From Actinomadura violacea (GTDB lineage Bacteria > Actinomycetota > Actinomycetes > Streptosporangiales > Streptosporangiaceae): a stretch of DNA of 64,000 bases. Location of the stretch: NCBI RefSeq assembly GCF_017573465.1, contig NZ_JAGEPF010000039.1, forward strand, positions 1-64,000. Reading direction: 5' to 3'. Below, piece by piece: positions 1 to 8,664 of this stretch (the stretch's first letter is position 1; each line of letters starts with the position of its first letter). The notes beneath the pieces are model-generated. The model ran no database searches. It was not told where the DNA came from and saw only the letters and a program-made list of their open reading frames with translations. The translations under genes were made by a program, and so were the position numbers.

Positions 1-542
1 CGCCCACCCCGACCCCCACCTCGGGCGGCCAGGAGTACGACTTCACCCTCGCCGGCGAGACCTTCGTGAAGGCGCCGAACGGCAAGGCGCCGCTGACCGG
101 CAGCGTCAACGCCAACCTCAACCTGGACACCGGCGACGTCACCGCGGACCTGAAGCTGAACCCGACCAAGGGCAACTTCCAGATCCTCGGCTTCCTGCCC
201 GTGACCGCCGACATCGGCCTGGTCTCGCAGGGCCAGACCACCGGCCTGTACAAGGACGGGCAGCTGACCACCAACAGCAAGGTGATCACCAAGCTGTCGA
301 CGTTCAACGTGTTCGGCGCCATCCCGATCGGCGGCGGCGACCAGTGCCAGACGACCAAGCCGTCCGACATCACCCTGAAGTCGGCCGACGGCCAGTTCTT
401 CGACCCGGGCGTCGGCGGCAAGATCAGCGGCACCTACTCGCTGTCGTCCATCGACAACTGCGGGCCGCTGACCGGCATCCTCAGCCTGTTCACCGCCGGT
501 GACGGCAACACCATCGACCTCAACCTGACGCCGAAGGCCTGA
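1..542 (+). CDS. Secreted surface protein, C-terminal part (5' end outside window)
   Basis: The frame is open from base 3 and ends at a TGA at 540-542, so about 179 C-terminal residues are visible. A short Pro/Thr linker comes first, then one globular domain with the landmarks APLTG, GFLPVTA and IPIGGGDQCQ, and it ends in NLTPKA. The same domain with the same landmarks forms the C-terminus of the next gene (646-2067), so the two are tandem paralogues. By analogy this protein probably also has a signal peptide and an N-terminal DUF6801-like domain upstream of the window. The two conserved cysteines (in DQCQ and DNCGP) could form a disulfide. No enzymatic motif is visible. The role is unknown; an extracellular or wall-associated location is inferred. 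Confidence 0.8.
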   Translation, partial: PTPTPTSGGQEYDFTLAGETFVKAPNGKAPLTGSVNANLNLDTGDVTADLKLNPTKGNFQILGFLPVTADIGLVSQGQTTGLYKDGQLTTNSKVITKLSTFNVFGAIPIGGGDQCQTTKPSDITLKSADGQFFDPGVGGKISGTYSLSSIDNCGPLTGILSLFTAGDGNTIDLNLTPKA

Positions 543-575
543 CCGGCCGCGGCGGACGAAGGTCGACACAAGGAC

Positions 576-609
576 GGCCCCTGCCGTACCGGGAGGTGCG
601 GCGGGGGCC
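576..609 (+). terminator. Stem-loop between the two surface-protein genes
   Basis: Arms of 11 bases (576-586 and 599-609) pair with one mismatch around a 12-base loop, 33 bases after the stop of the first gene. There is no T-tract, as is usual in high-GC actinobacteria. It probably ends or attenuates transcription ahead of the paralogue. Confidence 0.45.
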
Positions 610-645
610 GGCTCCGTAAGGGCGCCGAGCGCTGAGAGGTGGCGT

Positions 646-2067
646 GTGAGAAGCAGGAACAGAGCAAGGACGGCGGGGGCCGCGCTGGCCGTCGCCGTGG
701 CCGCCTCCGGCCTCGCCGGCGCGGCGGGCGTCGCGGGCGCGGGGCCCGCGGCGGCCCAGCAGGTGACGCTGGGGCTGGACTACCACTGCACCTTCCCGCT
801 GCTCGGCCCGGAGCCCGTGCACGTGGACCTCACCGCGACCGTGCCGGACGCGGTGGAGGTCGGCCAGCAGATGCACGGGTTCGTCGTCGACTCGGTGTCG
901 ACGGTCAACGCCGACTCCACCCGCGCCCTCGGCGCGCTCTACTCCGTCACCCTGGAGGGGGACGCGCTCGCCGACGCGACCCTCGTCGTCCCCGAGGAGC
1001 CCGACGGCCTGCCCGTCCAGGTCGACTCCACGCTCGACAAGACCACGCTCCCCGCGTCCGGCGAGTTCAAGGTGCACGGGACGGGGACGTCCCCCGACCT
1101 TGTGTTCACGCAGGCGGGGTCCGGCAAGGTGACCGTCGGGAACCTGCTGCTGACCCTCACCCCCCGCACGGACGACGGCGGCCCGACCGGCCTCGGCACG
1201 TTCCAGTCCGAGTGCACGCAGGACCCCGGCCAGAACAACGTCCTCGCCGGCTTCCAGATCGACCTTCCGGGCGCGCAGGGGCCGTCCAAGCCGGGCACTC
1301 CGACGGTCACCGCCCACACCTCGACCAGCGCGACGCTCACCTGGGGCGCGTCCACCGACACCGGCGGCACGGTCACCGGCTACGACGTCTACAGCAACGG
1401 CTCGGTCGTCGCGAGCTCCACCGGGACCACCGCCACCGTCCCGAACCTGACCCCCAAGACCACCTACACCTTCACGGTCAAGGCCAAGGACGACAAGGGC
1501 AACGTCTCCGACCCCAGCGACCCCGTCACCGTGACGACGGACGCGGCCGGCCCGGCGAGCCACGCCTACACCCTCAAGGGCACCACCACGATCAAGGCGT
1601 CCAACGGGACCGCGCCGCTGACCGGCGTCCTCAACGCGCAGATAGCGCCGGACACCGGGGCCGTCACCGGCGACCTCGCGCTCGACCCCGCCGACGCGAG
1701 CCTGCAGGCCCTCGGGTTCCTGCCGGTGACCGCGCACCTCACGTTCGCGAACCAGGGCCCCACCACCGGGACCTACGCGAACGGCGCGCTCGGCACGCAG
1801 ACCCGGGTGCTCGTGAAGGCGTCCTCGTTCGCCGCGTTCGGCATCGTCCCGATCGGCGGCGGCGACCAGTGCCAGGCGAGCGCGCCGTCCACCCTCAAGC
1901 TCGCCTCCGCCGGGACGTTCGACCCGGCCGCGGGCGGCGCGGTCAAGGGCGGCTACGACCTGGCGGCGCTGACGAACTGCGGCCCGATCACCGGCCTGCT
2001 CAGCCCGCTCGTCGCCGGGACCGGCAACACCGCCGACCTGGCGCTCACCCCGAAGTCCGGCAGCTAG
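646..2067 (+). CDS. Secreted DUF6801 / fibronectin type III surface protein
   Basis: 473 residues. The GTG start at 646 sits after a GAGAGG ribosome site. An Arg-rich n-region and an Ala/Gly/Val stretch ending near AAAQQ make a Sec signal peptide. Residues about 38-200 look like a DUF6801 domain (it starts with a TLGLDYHCTFPLLG pattern and has paired cysteines). Residues about 205-300 are a fibronectin type III domain (PGTPTVTAHTSTSATLTW to SDPVTVTTD). Residues 305-473 repeat the domain that ends the preceding gene (GFLPVTA, IPIGGGDQCQ, NCGPITG). The family is common in spore-forming actinomycetes and is presumed to be a cell-surface or matrix protein; no catalytic residues are evident. The lipase start follows 11 bases after the stop, suggesting co-transcription. 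Confidence 0.85.
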   Translation: MRSRNRARTAGAALAVAVAASGLAGAAGVAGAGPAAAQQVTLGLDYHCTFPLLGPEPVHVDLTATVPDAVEVGQQMHGFVVDSVSTVNADSTRALGALYSVTLEGDALADATLVVPEEPDGLPVQVDSTLDKTTLPASGEFKVHGTGTSPDLVFTQAGSGKVTVGNLLLTLTPRTDDGGPTGLGTFQSECTQDPGQNNVLAGFQIDLPGAQGPSKPGTPTVTAHTSTSATLTWGASTDTGGTVTGYDVYSNGSVVASSTGTTATVPNLTPKTTYTFTVKAKDDKGNVSDPSDPVTVTTDAAGPASHAYTLKGTTTIKASNGTAPLTGVLNAQIAPDTGAVTGDLALDPADASLQALGFLPVTAHLTFANQGPTTGTYANGALGTQTRVLVKASSFAAFGIVPIGGGDQCQASAPSTLKLASAGTFDPAAGGAVKGGYDLAALTNCGPITGLLSPLVAGTGNTADLALTPKSGS

Positions 2068-2077
2068 GAGCCAGGAG

Positions 2078-3364
2078 ATGCCGAAGCACACCGCCCGCCG
2101 CGGCCGGGCCCTCCTCGCCCCCCTGACCGCCGCCGTCCTCCTCGCCGCCGCCCTCGGGACGGCCCCGGCCGCCCCGGCGAGCGCAGCCCCGGCCGCCCCG
2201 GCCGCCCCGGCAGCGCCGGCAGCGCCGGCAGCGCCGGCAGCGCCCGCGACCACCGACCCCGGTCCGGCCGGCGACGCGTTCTACACCCCGCCCTCGCCGC
2301 TGCCCGCCGGCAAGCCCGGCGACGTCATCCGCGCCCGTCCCGCCAAGGCCGGCCCGCCCGCCGCGCGGGACCTCGCCAACGCCTGGCAGGTCATGTACCT
2401 GTCGACGAACGCACTCGGCAAGCCGGTCGCGGTCACCGGGATGGTGCTGGTGCCGAAGAAGGGCGACCCGGCCAAGGCCCCGATCGTCGGCTTCGGCCCC
2501 GGGACGAGCGGCCCCGCGTTCCGCTGCGCGCCGTCGAAGTTCATCGACGAGGGCGCCTTCTACGAGCAGTCCGCGGTCAACGAGATGCTCCAGGCGGGCT
2601 ACGCCGTCGCCGAGACCGACTACGAGGGCTACCACGAGAACCCCACGACGACCTACGTCGTGAACTCGATGGGCTACGACCTCATCGACGCGGTCCGGGC
2701 CGCGCAGCGGCTGCCGGAGTCGGGGCTGTCCGCGTCCGCGCAGGTCGCGTTCCGCGGCTACTCGCAGGGCGGCGCCGCCGCGATGTGGGCCGGCCAGAAG
2801 CAGCCGGGCTACGCGCCGGAGCTGAAGCTCGCCGGCGTGGTCGGCGGCGGCGTGCCGTCCGACCTCGCGGCGGTGGGCGCCCCGCTGGAGGGCGCGAAGC
2901 CGTTCGGCTTCCTCCTGTACTCGATGGTCGGCATGGACAACGCCTACCCGGAGCTGAAGCTGGGCTCGTACGCCAACGACGCCGGGAAGGCGATGCTGGC
3001 CGACTTCCAGGGCAACGTGTGCACCCTGGAACTGCTGCTGAACTACCAGGGGAAGACGGTCCCGGACTACTTCACCTCCAGCCCCTACGGGAACGAGGAC
3101 TGGCTGGCGCGGGTCGCGGAGAACACGCTCGGCTCCGACCCCATCAAGGTCCCGGTGTTCCAGTACCACTCCACCGCGGACGAGATCGTCGCCTTCGGCC
3201 AGGCCAAGGAACTCCGCGACGCCTACTGCAAGCTCGGCGTCCAGGAGACCTGGAAGACCTGGGACAAGATCAGCCACATCACCCTCGTCTACCGCGGAAA
3301 CCAGGACGCGATGGCCTTTCTCGGCGACCGGTTCGCCGGAAAGCCCGCGACCTCCAACTGCTGA
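2078..3364 (+). CDS. Secretory lipase (LIP family, alpha/beta hydrolase)
   Basis: 428 residues; an ATG follows a CAGGAG ribosome site. Residues 1-37 are a signal peptide, followed by an unusual Ala-Ala-Pro repeat linker (about 36-56). The rest matches the secretory lipase family (PF03583): the nucleophile elbow GYSQGG puts Ser229 at the active site, with Asp368 (STADEIV) and His400 (SHIT) as plausible triad partners, and there is a C-terminal Cys. Lipases of this family hydrolyse acylglycerol esters outside the cell. The gene probably shares a transcript with the upstream surface protein. Substrate range cannot be read from sequence. The mce importer downstream could take up released lipids, but that link is inference. 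Confidence 0.9.
   Translation: MPKHTARRGRALLAPLTAAVLLAAALGTAPAAPASAAPAAPAAPAAPAAPAAPAAPATTDPGPAGDAFYTPPSPLPAGKPGDVIRARPAKAGPPAARDLANAWQVMYLSTNALGKPVAVTGMVLVPKKGDPAKAPIVGFGPGTSGPAFRCAPSKFIDEGAFYEQSAVNEMLQAGYAVAETDYEGYHENPTTTYVVNSMGYDLIDAVRAAQRLPESGLSASAQVAFRGYSQGGAAAMWAGQKQPGYAPELKLAGVVGGGVPSDLAAVGAPLEGAKPFGFLLYSMVGMDNAYPELKLGSYANDAGKAMLADFQGNVCTLELLLNYQGKTVPDYFTSSPYGNEDWLARVAENTLGSDPIKVPVFQYHSTADEIVAFGQAKELRDAYCKLGVQETWKTWDKISHITLVYRGNQDAMAFLGDRFAGKPATSNC
2183..2245 (+). repeat. In-frame 9-bp tandem repeat coding Ala-Ala-Pro
   Basis: Seven consecutive 9-base units, each encoding Ala-Ala-Pro. The first three are mostly GCCGCCCCG-like and the later ones GCAGCGCCG. They lie between the signal peptide and the lipase domain, so they make a flexible linker. 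Such a tract is prone to copy-number change by slippage. Confidence 0.85.
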
Positions 3365-3441
3365 TCGCCGCCGCCGCGCCCCGTCGCGGCATTCATGGCC
3401 GGTCTCACCTCGGCACCGGCGCAGTCGAGAAGGAGAAGGAA

Positions 3442-3981
3442 ATGGTTCGACGATTCATCGTCGCGACGGCTCTCGCCGGCACCGCCGGCCTCGCCCTGGC
3501 CGGCTGCGGCGGGGGCGGGAAGAAGCACGACGGGCCCGAGGTGGCCTGGGCCGGCAAGGCGTGCGCGGCCATGAACCAGGGCGCCCCGCTGGCGGTGCCG
3601 AAGCAGCTGAACTCCGCGAACGTGCTGCAGTCCAAGGCGTCCATGGTCAAGCTGCTGGACGGCATCTCCACCCGGATGGCCTCGCTCGAGGTCAGGCTCC
3701 AGGGCCTCGGCGCGCCGCCCGTCGCGGGCGGGCAGGCGCTGCTCACGACCGCGATGAGCAACCTCACCCGGACCCATTCGTCGGTGAGCACCGCCACCAA
3801 GCGCCTGCACAAGGCCAAGGTGACCGACAAGCGGTCGCTGCAGCAGGCGATCGGCCAGGTCGGCGTCGCGTTCTCGGCGTACAAGACCTACCAGGGGCCG
3901 CAGCAGGACTTCCGCAAGGACCCGAAGCTGAACGCCGCGTTCGCGAAGGCCCCGGCATGCCGCACCGCGCAGCCCAGCTGA
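3442..3981 (+). CDS. Small lipoprotein, unknown function
   Basis: 179 residues. The ATG at 3442 is preceded by an AGGAGAAGGA ribosome site. The N-terminus is a lipoprotein signal peptide with lipobox LAGC at about residues 21-24, followed by a Gly-rich spacer. The mature part is mostly helical, with two cysteines (CAAM and ACRT), and shows no catalytic motif. I do not recognise the family; the length and the helix-plus-two-cysteine layout resemble many actinobacterial small lipoproteins. It sits 77 bases after the lipase on the same strand. It is expected on the outer face of the cytoplasmic membrane. Confidence 0.75.
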   Translation: MVRRFIVATALAGTAGLALAGCGGGGKKHDGPEVAWAGKACAAMNQGAPLAVPKQLNSANVLQSKASMVKLLDGISTRMASLEVRLQGLGAPPVAGGQALLTTAMSNLTRTHSSVSTATKRLHKAKVTDKRSLQQAIGQVGVAFSAYKTYQGPQQDFRKDPKLNAAFAKAPACRTAQPS

Positions 3982-3990
3982 CCCGCCGGA

Positions 3991-4020
3991 CGGGGCCCGC
4001 GCGCGGCGCGCCGGGCCCCG
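3991..4020. terminator. Stem-loop between convergent lipoprotein genes
   Basis: Perfect 9-base arms (CGGGGCCCG at 3991-3999 and its complement at 4012-4020) around a 12-base GC loop. It lies between the stops of two genes that face each other (3981 and 4053), so it can serve both strands. Confidence 0.65.
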
Positions 4021-4052
4021 GCCCGGGGTGCGGCCCGCTTCGTGCTCGCGGC

Positions 4053-4469
4053 CTACTTGGCGCCGGCGGACTTCATGCAGGCGAGGAGGGCGCCCTGCAT
4101 CTTGAGGTCGCCCGGACCGGAGGTCGGCTGCCAGTGGCTGACGTCGTCGGGGACCTGGACGCCGTGGGCCCGCATGCACGCGACGAAGTCGTTCACGACC
4201 TGCGTCGGAGCGGACGAGACCTGCGGGGCGCCGGGGGACGCGGCGGCACCGCCGGCCCCGCCGCCGGTGCCGTTGCCGGTCCCGTTGCCGCCGCCGGCCG
4301 GGGCGCCGGATGCACCGGGCGCGCCGGATGCGGCGCCGGACGGGGCCGCCGTGCCGCCGGACGGGCTCGGGGCGCCCGAGGAGGACGACTCGCCGCCGCC
4401 ACCGCCGCCGCAGGCGGTCAGGGCGAGCGCCGGCGCGAGCAGCAGGACTGCGAGACGACGTCGGTTCAC
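4053..4469 (-). CDS. Gly/Pro/Ser-rich lipoprotein with FVACMRAHGV motif
   Basis: 138 residues from a GTG at 4469 with a GGAAGGAA ribosome site. The signal peptide ends in the lipobox LTAC. A low-complexity Gly/Ser/Ala/Pro linker (about residues 20-85) leads to a short C-terminal domain with FVACMRAHGVQVPD and LLACMKSAGAK. The CMRxHG signature occurs in many actinobacterial lipoproteins, where paired cysteines and a His suggest metal or haem binding, but no function is established. It faces away from the mce operon and shares its upstream region. Confidence 0.75.
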   Translation of the reverse strand: MNRRRLAVLLLAPALALTACGGGGGGESSSSGAPSPSGGTAAPSGAASGAPGASGAPAGGGNGTGNGTGGGAGGAAASPGAPQVSSAPTQVVNDFVACMRAHGVQVPDDVSHWQPTSGPGDLKMQGALLACMKSAGAK

Positions 4470-4712
4470 TTCGGTTCCTTCCGGCGGGGCGGCGCCTCGA
4501 CGATAGCCGGTCCGGCGCCGTTCGCGCGCCCCCGCGAGCGCGCCCGGAAATGTGTTCGCCGACGTCAAATAAATGCCGATGATCATCAAGAAAGTGTCAG
4601 TGCGGGATAGAAAGGCGCGGACCCGGGGATTTTCGTCCCCCGAGTTCTTGCGCGCCGAATTTACCCGCCAGTAGTTTTCCTGGACCATGCGAACGCGAAA
4701 GGAGGCCCGGCC
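4470..4712. promoter_or_regulatory. Divergent control region of the mce operon and a lipoprotein gene
   Basis: This 243-base gap separates the divergent lipoprotein gene from yrbEA. Bases 4560-4680 are clearly AT-richer than the surroundings, as expected for promoters. A strong AAAGGAGG ribosome site at 4698-4705 serves the GTG at 4713. I could not place a convincing -35/-10 pair, and I saw no KstR-type site. Confidence 0.5.
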
Positions 4713-5498
4713 GTGGCGGCACCGGTCATCGAATTCCCGCTGAGCGCGCTGCGCCAGGCGGGGCGGATGTTCGCGCTGGGCGCCACCGTGCTCGGCATGT
4801 CGTTCCGCCGGCCGTTCCAGTTCCGCGAGTTCGTCGAGCAGTTCTGGTTCATCGCCAGCGTGACGATCCTGCCGACCGCGCTGGTGTCGATCCCGTTCGG
4901 CGCCGTCACCTCGCTGCAGGTCGGCTCGCTGACCCAGCAGTTCGGCGCCCAGTCGTTCACCGGCGCCGCCAGCGTGCTGGTGGTGATCCAGCAGGCCAGC
5001 CCGATGATCGTGGCGCTGCTGGTGTCCGGGGTGGCGGGCTCGACGATCTGCGCGGACATCGGCGCCCGGACGATCCGCGAGGAGCTGGACGCGATGGAGG
5101 TGCTCGGCGTCTCGCCCGTCCAGCGGCTCGTGGTGCCGCGCGTGCTGGCGTGCGTCGCGGTCGCGCTGCTGCTGAACGGGCTGGTCTCGGTCGTCGGCGT
5201 CGCGGGCGGCTACTACTTCAACGTCATGATGCAGGGCGGCACGCCCGGCGCGTACGTCGCGAGCTTCTCCGCGCTCGCGCAGCTCCCCGACATCTACGTC
5301 GGCGAGGCGAAGGCGCTGCTGTTCGGGTTCGTCGCGGGGGTCGTCGCCGCGTACCGGGGGCTGAACCCGAAGGGCGGCCCGAAGGGCGTCGGCGACGTCG
5401 TCAACCAGTCCGTCGTCATCACGTTCCTGCTGCTGTTCCTGATGAACCTCGTGATCACCGGGATCTACCTGCAGGTCGTCCCGCCGAAGGGTGGCTGA
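4713..5498 (+). CDS. yrbEA: MCE permease YrbEA (MlaE family)
   Basis: 261 residues; GTG start with AAAGGAGG upstream. A MlaE/YrbE-type integral membrane protein with about five or six hydrophobic segments and the conserved central EELDAMEVLGVSP motif that contacts the ATPase (MceG/Mkl) in this family. It forms half of the inner-membrane permease of an MCE lipid importer. It is the first gene of the operon, with the stop 3 bases before the next start. No ATPase gene lies in the window, as is normal for actinobacteria, where a single mceG is encoded elsewhere. Confidence 0.93.
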   Translation: MAAPVIEFPLSALRQAGRMFALGATVLGMSFRRPFQFREFVEQFWFIASVTILPTALVSIPFGAVTSLQVGSLTQQFGAQSFTGAASVLVVIQQASPMIVALLVSGVAGSTICADIGARTIREELDAMEVLGVSPVQRLVVPRVLACVAVALLLNGLVSVVGVAGGYYFNVMMQGGTPGAYVASFSALAQLPDIYVGEAKALLFGFVAGVVAAYRGLNPKGGPKGVGDVVNQSVVITFLLLFLMNLVITGIYLQVVPPKGG

Positions 5499-5501
5499 GC
5501 G

Positions 5502-6338
5502 ATGAGCCTGCTGACCGCCGTGAGAGGCGGCCCGAACCGTTGGTTCGCGTGGCTGGACCAGCCCGGCGACCAGGGCACCTTCTACGTGAAGGCGCTGCTG
5601 TGGACGCCGCGCGCCCTGCACCGCTACCGCAAGGAGGTGCAGCGGCTGCTGTCGGAGGTCGCGTTCGGCAGCGGCGGCCTCGGCGTCATCGGCGGGACGA
5701 TCGGCGTGATGGTCGCGATGACCCTCGCGACCGGCGTCGTCGTCGGCATGCAGGGCTACTCGGCGCTCCAGCAGATCGGGACGTCGGCGTTCACCGGGTT
5801 CGCGTCCGCCTACATCAACACCCGCGAGATCGCGCCGGTGGTGTCGGGCCTCGCGCTGTCGGCGACGGTCGGCGCCGGGTTCACCGCGCAGCTCGGCGCG
5901 ATGCGGATCAGCGACGAGGTGGACGCCCTGGAGGTGATGGGCATCCCGAGCCTGCCGTACCTGGTGACGACCCGGATCATCGCGGGCGCGGTCGCGATCG
6001 TCCCGCTGTACGCGATCGGGCTGCTGTGCGCCTACCTCGCGTCCCGCGAGGTCACAGTGAAGGTGAACGGGCAGTCGGCGGGCACCTACGACCACTACTT
6101 CGGGCTGTTCCTGTCACCGACGGACGTGGTGCTGTCGTTCCTGAAGGTGCTGGTCTTCAGCGTCCTGGTGATCCTGTCGCACTGCTACTACGGCTACCGC
6201 GCGGCCGGCGGTCCCGCGGGTGTGGGCAAGGCCGTCGGCCGCGCGGTCCGCACGTCGATCGTGCTGATCAGCGTCAGCGACTTCTTCTTCAGCCTCGCGG
6301 TGTGGGGCACCAACACGACGGTGAAGGTGGCCGGATGA
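5502..6338 (+). CDS. yrbEB: MCE permease YrbEB (MlaE family)
   Basis: 278 residues. The second permease half has the same fold as YrbEA and the matching EVDALEVMGIPS coupling motif near residue 140-150. A short N-terminal cytoplasmic segment precedes the first membrane helix. Its TGA overlaps the ATG of mceA, indicating translational coupling. Together with YrbEA it should form the heterodimeric channel through which MCE-bound lipid enters the cell. Confidence 0.93.
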   Translation: MSLLTAVRGGPNRWFAWLDQPGDQGTFYVKALLWTPRALHRYRKEVQRLLSEVAFGSGGLGVIGGTIGVMVAMTLATGVVVGMQGYSALQQIGTSAFTGFASAYINTREIAPVVSGLALSATVGAGFTAQLGAMRISDEVDALEVMGIPSLPYLVTTRIIAGAVAIVPLYAIGLLCAYLASREVTVKVNGQSAGTYDHYFGLFLSPTDVVLSFLKVLVFSVLVILSHCYYGYRAAGGPAGVGKAVGRAVRTSIVLISVSDFFFSLAVWGTNTTVKVAG

Positions 6339-7627
6339 GCGCCCGGCGGGAGGCCCGCGGGCGGCGCCGGGCGGGCGGCGAGGCGGTCGCCGGGCGGCGG
6401 CTCGCCGGGGTCGCGTTCCTGCTGGTGCCGGCGCTGCTGGTGTGGCTGTGCATCGCGGTCTACGACAAGGTGTTCACCAAGGTCAGCTGGGTGACGCTGC
6501 GGACGGCGAGCGCGGGCAGCGAGATGCACCCGCACGCGGACGTGAAGCTGCGCGGCGTCGTCGTCGGCGAGGTGCGGACGGTGACGTCCAACGGCGGGAC
6601 CGCGACGCTGAAGCTGGCGATCCAGCCGGACAAGGTGAAGCTGCTGCCGCGGAACGTGTCGGCGCAGCTGCTGCCGACGACGCTGTTCGGGCAGCGGTTC
6701 GTCGCGCTGATCCCGCCCACGCAGCCGAGCCCTGCCCGGCTCACCGGGGGCAGCGTGATCAGCCAGGACCGTTCGTCCAACGCGATCGAGCTGCAGCGGG
6801 TGATGGACAACCTGTACCCGCTGCTCACCGCGGTGCAGCCGGCGCAGCTGTCGGCGACGCTGACCGCGGTGTCGCAGGCGCTGGACGGCCGCGGCGAGCA
6901 GCTCGGGAAGACGCTCGTGGAGCTGGACGCCTACCTGAAGAAGATCAACCCGAGCCTGCCCGCGCTGAACCGGGACATCCGCGAGCTCGTCGCGGTCAGC
7001 AACGACTACGCGCAGGCGGCGCCCGACATCCTCCAGGCGCTCAACGACTTCAGCTACACGACGCGCTCGATCGTCCAGCAGAAGGACGACCTGAGCCGGC
7101 TGTACGCGACCGTCACCGGCGCCTCGCAGGACATGGCGGACTTCCTGCACGAGAACTCGTCGAACTTCATCGCGCTCGCCGCCGACAGCCGCACCTCCCT
7201 GCAGGTGCTGCAGAAGTACTCGCCGGAGCTGCCCTGCACGCTGCGGATGCTGAACGACTTCATCCCGCTGATGGACAAGGTCCTCGGCAAGGGCACCAAG
7301 CGTCCCGGCCTGCACGTGGACGTGACGACCGTGCAGAACAAGGGCCGCTACGTCCCGGGCAAGGACACGCCCCGCTACACCGACAAGAGCGGCCCGCACT
7401 GCTACCCGGTCGGCGGCTCCGCCGCCGTGAAGTCGGCGCCGCCGAACGCGGCGACCCCGGTCGCGGTCGCGCCCGGCGCGCTCGGCCTGCCGAACTCCCC
7501 GGAGGAGAACCGGCTGGTCAACGAGCTGCTGGCGCCCGGCCTCCAGGAGGTCCCCGAGGACCTGCCGGACTGGACCAGCGTGCTCCTCGGCCCCGTCTAC
7601 CGCGGCACGGAGGTGAGGATCAAGTGA
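6335..7627 (+). CDS. mceA: MCE family protein MceA
   Basis: 430 residues from an ATG overlapping the yrbEB stop. A basic N-terminus and one membrane anchor (about residues 24-46) precede the MlaD/MCE domain (about 50-130, with ADVKLRGVVVGEV and TTLFGQRFVAL). A long helical region (about 150-300) builds the lipid tunnel in this family. Two cysteines (ELPCTL, PHCYP) lie in the C-terminal part, and the last 80 residues are a variable tail. It acts in the periplasm-like zone, holding lipid between the wall and the YrbE permease. The next gene starts within its stop codon (GTGA). Confidence 0.93.
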   Translation: MSARREARGRRRAGGEAVAGRRLAGVAFLLVPALLVWLCIAVYDKVFTKVSWVTLRTASAGSEMHPHADVKLRGVVVGEVRTVTSNGGTATLKLAIQPDKVKLLPRNVSAQLLPTTLFGQRFVALIPPTQPSPARLTGGSVISQDRSSNAIELQRVMDNLYPLLTAVQPAQLSATLTAVSQALDGRGEQLGKTLVELDAYLKKINPSLPALNRDIRELVAVSNDYAQAAPDILQALNDFSYTTRSIVQQKDDLSRLYATVTGASQDMADFLHENSSNFIALAADSRTSLQVLQKYSPELPCTLRMLNDFIPLMDKVLGKGTKRPGLHVDVTTVQNKGRYVPGKDTPRYTDKSGPHCYPVGGSAAVKSAPPNAATPVAVAPGALGLPNSPEENRLVNELLAPGLQEVPEDLPDWTSVLLGPVYRGTEVRIK

Positions 7628-8664
7628 ACCGCAGGGGGCTGCTCGGGCCGCTGCTGAAGTCGCTGGCGTTCGTCGCGGTGACGGTCGTCGCGACCGCGAT
7701 GCTGGCGCTCAGCATCACCCAGACCGGCGGCGGGAACACCGTCAGCTACAAGGCGCGGTTCACCGACGCGTCCGGGCTGCGCGACGGCGACAGCGTGCGG
7801 ATCGCGGGCGTCGAGGTCGGCCGGGTCGGCGGCATCCGGGTCGTCGGGCGGCGGCAGGCGCTGGTGACGTTCAGCGTCGGCCGCGGCCACCGGCTGCCCG
7901 CCGCGTCCACCGCGACGATCAAGTACCTGAACCTGATCGGGCAGCGGTACGTCGAGATCGGGCGGGGCGCCGGCGGCGCCGGCGACCTGCGGCCCGGCGC
8001 GACGATCCCGGTCGAGCGGACCGCCCCGGCGCTGAACCTGACGCAGCTGTTCAACGGCTTCCAGCCGCTGTTCCAGGCGCTGTCGCCCAAGGACGTCAAC
8101 CAGCTCGCCGGGTCGATCGTCCAGGTGCTGCAGGGCGAGGGCGGGACGGTCGAGGGCCTGCTGTCCACGGTCGGGTCGCTGACCAGCGGAATCGCCGACA
8201 AGGACCAGGTGATCGGGCAGGTCATCGACAACCTCAACGCCGTCCTCGACACGATCAACTCGCGCCGCGACAACCTGTCGAGCCTGATCACCACGCTGCG
8301 GCGCCTCGTGTCGGGCCTCGCCGGCGACCGGACGTCCATCGGCACCGCGATCAGCGCGCTCGACGACCTCGCCGACGCCACCACCGGACTCCTCCAGGAG
8401 GGGCGCGCGCCGCTCAAGCAGGACATCGCGCAGCTCGGGCGGCTGTCCACCAACCTCAACGACGACTCCCCGACCATCGACAGGTTCCTGCGGACGCTGC
8501 CGGTGAAGATGGCGGCGATCGGCCGGATCGGCTCGTACGGGTCGTGGATGAACTTCTACATGTGCGAGGCGTCCGTGACCGGGGTGACCTACAAGCAGTA
8601 CCCGGGGGAGACGCATCCGGCGCCCACCGGCGTGCACTCGGACGCGGCGAGGTGCGGGTCATGA
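7624..8664 (+). CDS. mceB: MCE family protein MceB
   Basis: 346 residues; the GTG at 7624 overlaps the mceA stop. N-terminal membrane anchor at about residues 10-30; MCE domain at about 37-120 (ARFTDASGLRDGDSVRIAGVEVG, then YLNLIGQRYVEI); coiled helical tunnel segment to about residue 290; C-terminal cysteines in MNFYMCEA and ARCGS. Part of the hexameric MCE shuttle with the other five Mce proteins. Coupled to mceC by a 4-base ATGA overlap. Confidence 0.93.
   Translation: MNRRGLLGPLLKSLAFVAVTVVATAMLALSITQTGGGNTVSYKARFTDASGLRDGDSVRIAGVEVGRVGGIRVVGRRQALVTFSVGRGHRLPAASTATIKYLNLIGQRYVEIGRGAGGAGDLRPGATIPVERTAPALNLTQLFNGFQPLFQALSPKDVNQLAGSIVQVLQGEGGTVEGLLSTVGSLTSGIADKDQVIGQVIDNLNAVLDTINSRRDNLSSLITTLRRLVSGLAGDRTSIGTAISALDDLADATTGLLQEGRAPLKQDIAQLGRLSTNLNDDSPTIDRFLRTLPVKMAAIGRIGSYGSWMNFYMCEASVTGVTYKQYPGETHPAPTGVHSDAARCGS

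Noticed and set aside
520..2253. 577-codon minus-strand frame opposite the DUF6801 gene
   Set aside because: It is the mirror of a well-supported secreted protein gene, with low-complexity Arg/Gly/Val composition and no ribosome site.
4310..4582. Small Arg-rich plus-strand frames opposite the Gly/Pro lipoprotein
   Set aside because: Shadows of the lipoprotein's low-complexity linker, without start signals.
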